Part shown: positions 1 to 10,024 of the stretch, one piece after another
Position numbering within the stretch: the stretch's first letter is position 1
Layout of the letters: each line of letters opens with the position of its first letter
Assembly: GCA_021904315.1 (NCBI GenBank)
Contig: CM038917.1
Span: forward strand, 9,842,041-9,906,040
Reading direction: 5' to 3'
DNA: 64,000 nt
Source: Sphagnum magellanicum
Lineage: Eukaryota; Streptophyta; Sphagnopsida; Sphagnales; Sphagnaceae
Notes under the pieces: model-generated
Database searches by the model: none
Told to the model about the DNA's origin: nothing
The model's input: only the letters and a program-made list of their open reading frames with translations
Position numbers and translations under genes: made by a program

Positions 1-1010
1 CAAATTTTTTAGATTTCTCCTTTTTAAAATCGCCATATTTAGCCAATAGGTTCTAGTGGTTCCCCCAACTTGTAGTAGGATTCCTAAATTTGGGGATGAT
101 TTGGGCAGATTTTTAGCTTCTTTTTTTGAAATTGTCATATTTAGTTAATATCTAGCGGTTTGCCAACTTATAATAGCATTCCTAGAATTCTTTATTTCTC
201 CATTTTTTTGTAGCCAGATTTTGGCTAAATCCTTTTGTGGCTGATTTCTACTTTTGGAGCAACGTGAGAGAATTGAAAAAGCCAACATTGTTTTCTTTTT
301 TTCTTTTTTTGGTGATATTCAAAATATGAAAGTAGACAATCTTTAGGGACCCTTTCATGTTATATTGTAGGCAATTGTGGTGGATTTGGTGATTTTAGAA
401 ATTTATTTTGAAAAAGGGTAATTATGTTCCTCACAGACTATTTTCTGCAAAATGACGAAAATTTACTCCAAAAATCATGCGTAGTAAAGCAGGCAATTTT
501 TCGCCAAAAAGAGAAATTCAAAACTCAAAAATTCAAAAGGAATTATTTATTTAAATATTTTTCTCCCCCCTTCCATTTTCTCATGTTGCTCCAAAGGTTA
601 CCAATCAGCCACAATCGAATTTAGTCAAATCTGGCTACAAGACAAATAGAAAAGCAAAAAATCTAGGAATCCTTATTACATGTTGGTGAATCACTAGAAC
701 CTGTTAACTAAATATGGCAAATTTTTTTTTTTAAATCTAGAAATCTGCCCAAATCATCTAAACTCTTGGCAATTTCAAAACATTTTTCCTCAAAATGTGG
801 CAATTTCTTTTGGGAATTTCCCAAAAAGTTCCCTTCACCATGTTGTTTGGGACTTTTAAAAAAATAAAAACATGGTGAATTTTCACCACAAAAAAAAATC
901 ACTGGCCAGAAGTGAGACCTCCCAGAAAAGAAAAAAAAGAGAAAAAAAGGATAGCCAAATTTCTACATCTGGTTTCAATATTTAGCCAAAAAGGTAGAAA
1001 GATGACAAAA
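1..1010. repeat. Cluster of hAT-like foldback/MITE sequences
   Basis: The stretch is built from direct and inverted copies of one T-rich repeat. A segment near 29-105 (CGCCATATTTAGCCAATAGG and following) recurs directly near 125-200. It recurs in inverted orientation near 660-720, where TGTTAACTAAATATGGCA is the reverse complement of the same motif. Phrases such as AGCCAGATTTTGGCTA near 214-230 also occur in the MITEs at 33400, 46309 and 49188, so one family is involved. Poly-T and poly-A runs break the copies up, and I could not define element ends or target duplications here. Small open frames in this stretch are low complexity and not credible as genes. Confidence 0.6.
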
Positions 1011-1084
1011 GATTTCTGGCTTCATAAATGGTTTATACCCATTTCTTGTCCAGGTTGTTAAAGTAGGTCATCACTGTGAATACA

Positions 1085-1297
1085 CCAGAAAGTACTGGTG
1101 GTATAGCACATAGTGGGATGCTGGGACCTGAGAAAAAGAGGTTCTGGGTTCAAACCCAGTGGCGTGCAGGAGTTTCCAGCTCCTCTGCCATAGAGCTTGA
1201 CTTTGGATGAGGTTTTTGCCCAACATCTTGTCAGGTTGGGTCGGCTGTTGTGGGCTTCAAAAGAAAAGAAAATAAAAGAAAAGAAAAAAGAAAATCG
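1085..1297 (+). mobile_element. SINE-like unit with pol III promoter boxes and A-rich tail
   Basis: A B-box match GGTTCAAACCC lies at 1147-1157, about 35-45 bases after an A-box-like stretch (TATAGCACATAGTGGG, near 1102). The spacing is typical of tRNA-derived SINEs. The unit ends in an A-rich tail (AAAAGAAAAGAAAATAAAAG and similar, about 1258-1293) just after GTTGTGGGCTTC. No clear target-site duplication could be fixed, so the ends are approximate. A chance tRNA-like promoter next to an A-rich microsatellite is the alternative. Confidence 0.5.
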
Positions 1298-1438
1298 CCA
1301 CCACCACTGGATGGAACCTTCCTTCCATGGATGAACATCATCTCATTAGTTACTAGTGGGGTTCACTTGTGGAATGGATCCGGTTGGGTCGGGTTCCACA
1401 AGGCGGAACATGGTAAGCCCAGTTCACACTAGTCGTTT

Positions 1439-1502
1439 GCTGGTTCACTCTAAGGTTTGCTGTGCTAGGTATTTGACCCAGCACCAGCCAGAGTGAACCG
1501 GC
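1439..1502. repeat. Hairpin with 13-base arms
   Basis: GCTGGTTCACTCT at 1439-1451 pairs with AGAGTGAACCGGC at 1490-1502 (12 of 13 bases). The loop contains a second, shorter pairing. The arm shares the core CTGGTTCAC with the foldback repeats near 30.06 and 30.24 kb, so it is probably the end of a related MITE. Confidence 0.5.
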
Positions 1503-1592
1503 ACCCACTAGTGCATCCATTCACTGGATGTATATATTGAGTGTGAACCACCACCCACTAGTGCATCCATCCACTGGATGTATATATTATGA
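1493..1592. repeat. 50-bp tandem duplication
   Basis: Two copies of a 50-base unit start at GTGAACC (1493 and 1543). Each contains CACCCACTAGTGCATCCAT followed by CACTGGATGTATATATT. The copies differ at a few bases, so the duplication is not very recent. The second copy runs into unrelated sequence near 1590. Confidence 0.7.
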
Positions 1593-1619
1593 CTCACGGT
1601 CATGCCACACTATAAGCAT

Positions 1620-3830
1620 GGGTCGTGAGTGATATGGAGGCGGCCTATATCACTAAGGAAAAAGAATTGTCTTTTGCAACTTGTCTTATGTAATTATATG
1701 TGTTATATGCAACTAAAAAATTGTAAGAACCATTTTAGGGTTAGGTGTGTATTATTTTTGATCATCACACAAATGGGAAATAACTGAAGGAAAAACAAAT
1801 GGGGAAGTTGGTAGTGTCACTTTTATTTATCTAATTTTTGTCAACAATAGATAAGAAACAATTTTGGAATGCCCCATGGTGAAAAGTCAAAAAGTCTAGA
1901 TGAGTTGGTCTCACAAAGTTGAAGTGACCATACAAGGGAAAGGCTAAATGTGTGGATTTTCTCAAGAGTGTTGCCATGAAATATTATAAACTTGGGTTTA
2001 CTTGAGTGTTGGGTGGTTTTAAAAAATTTCAATGGTTGGTTTTTCATGTTTTTTCCATTTTAAAAAACCGACCAGGTTTGGGTTTGGTTTTTTTTTTTTT
2101 TCAAAATTAAAAAATTGTTGGATACAAGGGTTTGGTAATGTTGAATGGTGGTTTTTTGGGTTGATGTTTTGAGAGAAAATCGACCAAGTAGGTATATGTG
2201 GTGGTTTTGAGTTAAAGAACTTAAATTGTCTACAATTTGTTGATTATTATAACATCCCATGGTTATTATTCAAAGTTTGCATTACACATTACATTACATA
2301 TCAAAGCCTCCATACAACTAACTTTCTTTCAATTGATTCACAAGGAACAACTCACATGAACATTCATATTACAAATCCAAAATGGTAGGTTGTTTCACAA
2401 GTATGTGAGGGATTACAAATATCCCAAACAAATGCATATTACAATCAAGAAGGAAGAAGAAACATAAAGCCTAAGGGACTACAAATGCCCCCAACAAATG
2501 TATATTGCAATTTAGAAAGAAAGAAAACATAAAAAAGGATCACAAAAATTCAAGAAAATTTTTCATTCAATTTCATTTCCAAATTTTGCATCAAGTTTTT
2601 TTTGGTCAACTTTGGTTTAGATTGGCATGCACTACAAGGTCAAAAAGCTTATACCACCCAACTTGTAAATCACATGACCAATTTTTGTCAACAAAATTAG
2701 TTGGTCAACATGGTCAATTTGCAATCAACAACTACAAAGTGTAATGAGGATTCTTATGACTGAAAAATTTCTTTTCATATGAATTTTGCTATTTAAAATT
2801 TCAAAAATTTGTCAAACCAATATAATCACAATTGGAAACCTTTTCTCTTTTTTACACCATTAGGGCAATGGATAATGCACACTTGCATTTGCACTTGTCT
2901 ACATCAACATGGTATACTAGATTATGGAACCAAATAGGTTCAATAGTTTTTGGTGGTAGAAATTTTTTGATCACAAACAACATGATATTAGTCACAAACC
3001 ATTCTACGTTTCATGGTCTTTTAAGAATGGATTTGCAATAAAAGAAAAATCTAGAGATGACACTTGGGGTTAAATTGCTTCATTTATTTGGCGATAACTA
3101 CTCAAAACAACCTTGGGGATAAGCATTTGCCTCTTTTATATACCTTTTAAAATTACCTTCAAAATAAACTTGTGTGATTTTATTCTGCATGTTTATTCTT
3201 GATTGTTTAACATTAATGTTATGCTAACAATGAAACATTTCTAACACCTTATTCATAAGGCCAAAACCTTTAGTTGATCATTTCATTGTGGCAAATTATG
3301 AATCACACGATTTGATCGTATTCAAATCAACATGTTAATTTAATATTATTCACTTTGAAGAAAGTTTAAATGGTCAAATTGTTGTGGTGAGGTTTTCAAG
3401 TTTTAAACTATTTTGAGGTTCAAGTTCGCCCAAAACAAATTAGATGCAATCTTTACCCTATATTTTGATTCATGAACATTAATGAATAATAAATGGTCAT
3501 ATTTTGATGTATGATAACTTAGACCACCTTAAATCTAAACACATTAATATCATTCATTTTGTATCCATGTTGATTGTGAAACCTAACTAATAAATGTGAA
3601 AAAAAAAGGGACTACAAATGGTTGTTGTGACAATTTTTTTGGCACACCTTAAAAAATTGAACCATTCTTCAAACTTTTTAAAAGTACTGAACATGCATGA
3701 CAAGGTTATGACCATTATTTTTAGGGTGCTATCATTTTGCACTATTGGTCATAATGATATTATTATTACCATATCTTGTAAAGGCCTTGGGAACAACAAA
3801 TACCTAGTTGATGCTTGGTCCAAGTTACAT
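1620..3830. other. AT-rich intergenic DNA, no recognisable gene
   Basis: I see only AT-rich, low-complexity sequence here. Open frames of 60-80 codons are scattered on both strands but show no family resemblance or coding-like composition. It is most likely decayed transposon DNA. Confidence 0.6.
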
Positions 3831-3837
3831 GTTTACA

Positions 3838-5248
3838 TTAGCATTTGAAGTTGTTGATTCTTTGAAAGCAAGAACTAAAGGAATTGAAATCATGTGAAAC
3901 AAATATGAGAATTATGTGAAAAGTAGTAAAGGAAGACTCACAAGTTAAAAAAAGAGAAAAGCAAAGAAATTCCATAAAACTAGCCCATGTTTCTTCTTTT
4001 GGTACTCTTTGAGGTGCATAAATGTATTCTATTATAGACCATCCAAAATTACTTAATTGACATAATCTTATTTGAGCTATGTTTACGATAATGACCTCTT
4101 TTAATTTTCCTTCTCCTTGAATGATCATAGACATTGTTCACCATCATTCATGCCAACCTTGATAGACATCATTATAGTAATTTATTATTAATTTTGATTT
4201 TGCCATGGTTTGCTCCTAATAATTAAAGAAATTGGAGTACATAATTATGTATTTTGCTTTTTCTATAGTCATTTTTAAACAAGTTACCACTTCTTTCCTA
4301 AGTTAATATATTCCATAAAAATATTTAAGTCCACATGGAAAAAAAGCTATTAAAATGTGTAAATAACAAAACTCTAAATCAACTTCATATACTTTTATAA
4401 ACATTTCTTCAGCTATTTATAGTAATAATAGTGGTATTTTTTTTCTTTTGGTGGATAATTCTTGAAAAAAATATGATTCATTTCCATAATTATATGTTAC
4501 CAAATCCTTGATCTATCTACATCATAATTGTAACAAATCAAGAGGTATGCACCATTTAATTAATGCATTAATATTTGGTTTTAAATATTCTTTTTCATCT
4601 CTCATACTTACAATATGATTAGTTGTTGTTATTTTGTCCACTCTTGTTAAGATAATAACACAAACTATTACAGGCAACCATTTTTTGTATTGACATAGTT
4701 TTGCACTATCAATGTATAGAATATAATTTTGTAATGACCATACATTTGTTTTTCCATTTAATTTTTGTAAAACTAATTCCTAGATACCTATCAATAGTAA
4801 TTTAAACCTATCAACAAATTCATTCCAATCGCCTTTTGTGAACATGATCTTGGGGTATATAAATAAGCATGTAGTGTCCACCCATACTTACAATGACCTC
4901 TAAGTAATTGTTTTGCCTCCTCTATTGGTACTGTAAATTTTTCCCAAGGAACAAGATTATACCCTCTTATCATGTTTATATATCATTTTTGAGTCTATAA
5001 ATAAAACATTCTTTAAGATACATTTCTCTTGCATGGTATTGTTCAACTTTTGAAAATAATCCAGAAAAATCTTGGACATAGTTACCACCTTCTATCAACA
5101 TATCTTCTAACATACAACCAGGTTGATTAACTTGAAAGGCTTTTAAATTAGAATAACATTTACCCCCATATTGTAATCGTATCCATTTGCTCAAAATATA
5201 AACAACACAAACTCCTACATTTATGAAATATATTTTTGCATCTTCCAT
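3838..5248 (-). pseudogene. Unidentified decayed coding-like tract with an internal repeat
   Basis: Three minus-strand open stretches (5248-4976, 4973-4791 and 4134-3838) have protein-like composition rather than the low complexity of their surroundings. Two of them resemble each other. Near 4870, KYGWTLHAYLYTPR in a frame starting MIRGYNLVPWEKF aligns with NFGWSIIEYIYAPQ near 4030, and both are preceded by a similar stretch about 15 residues long. This suggests a tandemly repeated domain or a duplicated gene broken by stops. I do not recognise the family; a transposon-encoded protein is likely given the setting. Confidence 0.3.
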
Positions 5249-5249
5249 G

Positions 5250-7080
5250 ATGAATTGATTTTATTAAATAATTCCCCAACATGGTTACCAAATGTTAATG
5301 ATGGTTTTGATGCGGCTTGGGTGTTCATCATTGATGGGTTCTTGTTTACCAAACTACACACAGTACCATATACCTGAATAATTAAGACACGTTACAAGCT
5401 ACAAATTTCTACCAACAAACAATGTGAGAGATGGAACATTCATGCATAAAACATCTTGTGAAACTATTCCCTGCCTCCCCTTATATCTCCATCCTCCTCC
5501 CTATCTCTTCAAACCTTTAGATAATTAAGCCTACATCATTTTGGTAAACCCATGAGTTCAGCACATAAATGTGTTAACAACTGAACCTAGTAGGTATTGC
5601 TAAATATTGGTAAGGTGTTTACCCTAGATCGATTATAGTTCAATTTGGTAGACAAACTATTTCATTTCAACAAGGCCCTTACTGAAACTTCTACAACTAC
5701 ACATTATTCCCTATTCCATAAACTTTATATTCCTAATAGAAAATGGGTGACTAACAAGGGGTTGACCACCAAGCCAACTCCAAGTTAATCCAACACCATG
5801 GAATTCAAATTTGCTCACTTGAAGGTTTTAGTTACAAAAATGGTGGCCTAAATGAAATCCAATGTACCTAAGGTAAGGGAAATCAAAGGAATGAAAAAAC
5901 ACCCCATCTTTTAGCTTGGATGTTGACCTCAAATTTTTTGTGAAGTCAAATTTTCAAGCCCATTAACCCCATAAGAAAGGATGTGTAATATTTTTGGATA
6001 TTATGTGTTGCAAATAGCAAATGGAACCCATGTTAAAGTTTCAAGTTCAATTACGGTGCTTTTGATGGCTACACTAGTGACAAGAGCAAATATTCAAACA
6101 TTGGAACCACAAAGCACCAATGAAAGATTGAATCCTGAGTGTGGGAAGCTTAATGTTAGGTACATTTACCCCAATCATTTGTGTCAGTAATCATAATGCC
6201 TAACCCAATGGGGGCATTGACTTTTGGTGATATGTCAATGATGTTGAGGAACAAGCCTATTTCCATTTTTGAAACAAGGACATTAAACATTTTGTCAAAG
6301 GCCACCATGGTAGTGTACAAGGCACCATTATTTTCCATTAAAACATTCATTATCTTTGATGTTCAACCAACAATAGTGTTCCACCTTGCGATCACTTTAT
6401 TTGTAAGCGGGGGAACAAAAACATGGGAGTTGAAGATTGGCTTAGTGGTTATAAGAGGTGAGATGTGTAAAACAAGACAACTACTACATGATCACATTGG
6501 ATGCTTTACCTTAACTTTAAAGAATTAGGCCAATTGAAAAGATGAAAGGTTTGAATCAAATTTGAGCATGATAATCCAAATTTTAAGCGACCTTACAAAC
6601 TTAATGAAGCGGAGAAAACCTTGGTTTATGCCCAAACAACCAGATGTTGGTTTAGTAAAATTGTCCACTTGAATGAATATGCTTCAATAATAATGATGTT
6701 AACCAAAAATTTGACATTTTTAGCAATTGGACAAAATGTCATGTGTGGAGATTATTGTTTAATGAACAAGTGGATGCATTTTAACAAATATGCCATGCAC
6801 CTACCAAATGAGATTTTTGACACCTTTGGGTAGGCCAATGTTTTCAACATTTGGACTTGTGGTTTAATTACCATTAATTGCCACTGAAGGAGGGTGACAA
6901 GGTCAAAATGACATTTTGGGGGATATATTTTCATGGGAAGGATTTTTTATAGCAAGTGTGGTTATGCCCTTGCAAATTTCGAAAGGACCATGGATTAAAT
7001 GTTGGTAATTCTTGATTTTTCCAAATGTTACATAAATAATATAATTGTTTTCAATTTGATTCTAAGGGATTGTATGAAAC
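5250..7080. other. AT-rich DNA, probably the 5' part of the Ty3/gypsy element
   Basis: No confident gene. An open frame of 115 codons at 6181-6528 (+) lies in the position expected for gag/protease of the downstream retroelement, but it has no motif I recognise. No LTR boundary, primer-binding site or zinc knuckle could be found by eye. The sequence is heavily decayed, like the reverse transcriptase remnant that follows. Confidence 0.35.
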
Positions 7081-7435
7081 ACATGTAGGAGGTGTTTGAA
7101 AGGTTGAAGGAACATAACCTTAAGCTTCATATAGACAAGTGTTGGTTACTTCCACCTGAGTGTGGAATATTTGAAACATATGATTTATCCAAGTGGGTTG
7201 GAGGTTTAAAAGATCAAGGTTGAGGTCATTCCACAAGTTCCCATTGGATGTTAGCTAGTTGCAAACATTTTTGGGCTTGTGTAATTATTATTAATGGTTT
7301 GTCAAAGGATTTAACAACATCACCAAAGTGTTGACTTGATTAACAAGGATTTACCAAAAATACATTTGGGGTGAGGCACAAAAGCATACCTTTCAAGAAT
7401 TGAAGGCCCAACTCACATTTATGCCCATTTTACAA

Positions 7436-7575
7436 CACTAGTAGAAATCCCTTGATTTACGACTAGTGTTTACGACTAATTTTTAGTCGAAAGCGACATT
7501 TTACAACTATTTTGCTGTTAGTCGCGTAAGACAAGTTGCAAACGACAAATAGTCGCAAACGACAATTACATCAGC
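7436..7575 (+). repeat. Left terminal and subterminal repeats of the Pack-CACTA
   Basis: The terminus CACTAGTAGAAATC is followed by repeated short motifs GACTAGTG, GACTAA, TAGTCGAAAGCGAC, TTAGTCGCG and AATAGTCGCAAACGAC in both orientations. These are candidate transposase-binding sites. A related but C-to-T decayed version of this block is visible in the CACTA at 23546. Confidence 0.8.
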
Positions 7576-7911
7576 ATGACGTCATCAAATGGTGGATGGA
7601 GCCTAAATGTAGTATATACGGTTTCATTCGATGGGGCCAGTATATACATTATGTATACAAGGCATCATTTTGTATATATTTTGTTTTTCCTGATCGTGTG
7701 GGTAAGGAGTGGCCATGTTTTTTCCGATTAACTAATGGGTTGTTGCCACATGGCATGGTTTCTAGTATTTGGGAAACCGGATTGTGATTTTGAATTTTTT
7801 AAATCAAATGGCCAAGAAATGGCCACGTCTTTTGTGTTTGGTTAATCGAAATGTGCCACATGTCTCAATATGAGCATTTTGAAAATTTGAATCGCCATGT
7901 GTCACATGGTC

Positions 7912-8062
7912 CCACTATTAGGGTTAGGGTTAGGGTTTAGGGTCCCACTTTTAGGGTTAGGGTTAGGGTCCCATTATTAGGGTTAGGGTTAGGGTTTAGG
8001 GTCCCACTATTAGGGTTAGGGTTAGGGTCCCATTATTAGGGTTAGGATTAGGGTTTAGGGTT
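7912..8062 (+). repeat. Telomere-like minisatellite
   Basis: Runs of TTAGGG with interspersed TTTAGGG alternate in a higher-order pattern. A 33-base unit (GTCCCACTATTAGGGTTAGG and rest) and a 26-base unit lacking the final TTTAGGG alternate about five times, each starting GTCCCA(C/T)TATTAGGG or a variant. The block lies inside the left arm of the Pack-CACTA, not at a chromosome end. Confidence 0.85.
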
Positions 8063-8359
8063 CATCTGCTTTGTTCAATGTGCTATCTAGAATTGCCAAG
8101 AGTGCTTGTCAACAACAGATCGATCAACAAAACTCTACAATCACTGAGAAACACATGCACAAGGCAAAGAACTACATATTCCAAAAGGAAAGTTACAAAA
8201 TTGTGGGAACATTTTCCAAGGTTCAGCAATAGCAAAAAAACATTGTGCAACAGAAAGGTGATTTTCAGGCCTCGACTACCAATTGATGCCAAAGAAGAAA
8301 ATGTCTGCAATGGCCTGGCTTGAGTGCTATCCCTTTTTCCCTGTCTGGGTTCCCGAATT

Positions 8360-9300
8360 CCAGAACACCCTGAAATTCTTGAAGACTCCAGGGCATAAGT
8401 GTCGCGCTCCCAAATTCCTCGTAGACCCACTTGAGGGTCTAGGTGTGTGGCAATACGGAAGGAGTTGGAACTTGGGGCACGATCCCGACTTCCAGCACTA
8501 GAGGGGGTGAGAGGGGCGTGCTAGAAGTCCCGGGAAAGACTAGGAAGAATTGACAAGCTTACTCACTCACACGGGCCTGCATGGAACCACACAAAGTGGT
8601 TAGAACTCATTCTGGATCCCTTTGGTGTTAGGACAAGCCACGGGCAACACGGACACACAAGACTCACCACGGCCCGGACCTTGGGGGAAGCCACCACTTT
8701 CCCCCTTATAGTATACTTTGTGACTCGTCGCGGGGGTGGCATCCAAATGGCCATTTTGTCCCGGGACTCCCGGGACTCCCGCGTGGGAGTCTCGAAATCG
8801 CGCATTTTCGGGACTCCCGCGACTTTGAGGCTTCATAACTTTCGGAGCAGACCTCCGATCGACTCGACGTCTGAAGCAAAGTTGTAGGTCTCGTCGAGAC
8901 CTTTCCAACGGTATGTCGCACGTTTTCTGCAGCCAAGTATTTCGGGTCGATTCCCGACTTTTAGTGGTCGGGAGTCAAAACTGGCGGAATCCCGGGAGTT
9001 CGACTCCCGGGCCTTCTTTTGGCCATAACTTGTGTTTCAGATGTCCAAATGAGCAATGCGAGCCCATTTTGGACATCTACACTTCAAAACCTTTCCATTG
9101 ATATAAAGAGCGCAACCAGCCATGGAGTTTTGACTCCTCAAAACGCTCTCTGAAGTTTTGGGAGTCCTTTTGGGACTCTAACTCTCATCAACTCCCAACA
9201 TGGGAGTTCACTTGGGAGTGTGAGGGTTCATTCCCTCACACTCTTTGCACTCCCGGGAGCATGTGATATGACTCCCGGGTCTACTTATAGGCCCGCAACC
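8360..9300. mobile_element. GC-rich LTR-like block inside the Pack-CACTA
   Basis: This segment is far more GC-rich than the rest of the window and is saturated with variants of GGGACTCCCGGGAGT. A stretch at about 8828-8930 (CATAACTTTCGGAGCAGACC, then TCGAGACCTTTCCAACGG) is the kind of sequence I associate with plant Ty3/gypsy LTRs (the 'ataacttt...tccgatcga...tttccaacgg' pattern). CTTATAGGCCCGC near 9285 and CTTATAGTATAC near 8704 could include TATA-type promoters. No paired LTR, TG...CA ends or internal pol region was seen, so a solo LTR or LTR fragment carried in the CACTA is the best guess. Confidence 0.4.
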
Positions 9301-10024
9301 TTGCAACCCCCTTGCCTTGGTCGCGAGCCAAGGCTAGGGTTGCGACAATAAGACTGCCCCCACATGTTCCTCTCTTGCAAAACCATGAGCTCAGGTGATG
9401 CTTGATTGCGCATACCTGATCCTCCTATGTAGTTGCAAGACGAATGCTGGGCAAATTGAGTCTGTAGTCTGTGAGACTGGTACTTCCTACAGTTTTTCAA
9501 GTCAGCCTGACCTATACTTGTTGGAAACTGCCTGTGCTTTTCTTGAGCCACCTGATGTGAGGGTGGAACAAGTATAATTCTGGGGTGTATGGGTTGATGT
9601 AGGGTTCTCAAACTCTCCGGTGTTCTCTGAAGTGTCCATTGAAATGCATTGAGAGCATTGTGTTGCTATGGACAGAGCACTGAAAGCAAAGCTTGCACAA
9701 AGATGAACACAAACAGCTTATCAAAGATGTTTCCACTGTAGACTTGTGAGTGTAGAGCATTAGACAAACATATGAAATTGCAGCTGAAGATATGAGACAT
9801 CTTCACAGTCAGAGACAAGTACCCAGTCAGACACCTATGCAAAAAACAAGAATTCAAAAAGCTATAGCACAAAGAAGGAAAGTCTTTTCCTGCTTTATCA
9901 GACCAGGCACACACACAAATCTCACATGGAAAAGATACAAACCAAGCCAAGGTTGAAAGAAGCAGGAAAGAGAGTAGCCTAGACCTCAACAATGGAGCAT
10001 AAGCATAGATAAAGTTGAGCTTAC
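9300..10024. other. Unassigned interior sequence of the Pack-CACTA
   Basis: Composition here is gene-like (about 45 percent GC), but no exon could be recognised. The NSF exon expected after the one ending at 10025, encoding the start of the second ATPase domain after the P-loop, is not visible on the minus strand. The captured NSF segment therefore appears to end at or just beyond 10025. A stretch near 9640-9660 resembles one near 10350-10380 (GCATTGAGAG). Confidence 0.4.

Noticed and set aside
7912..8062. True telomere or chromosome end
   Set aside because: The block is only about 150 bases, irregular, of mixed TTAGGG and TTTAGGG type, and internal to a transposon.
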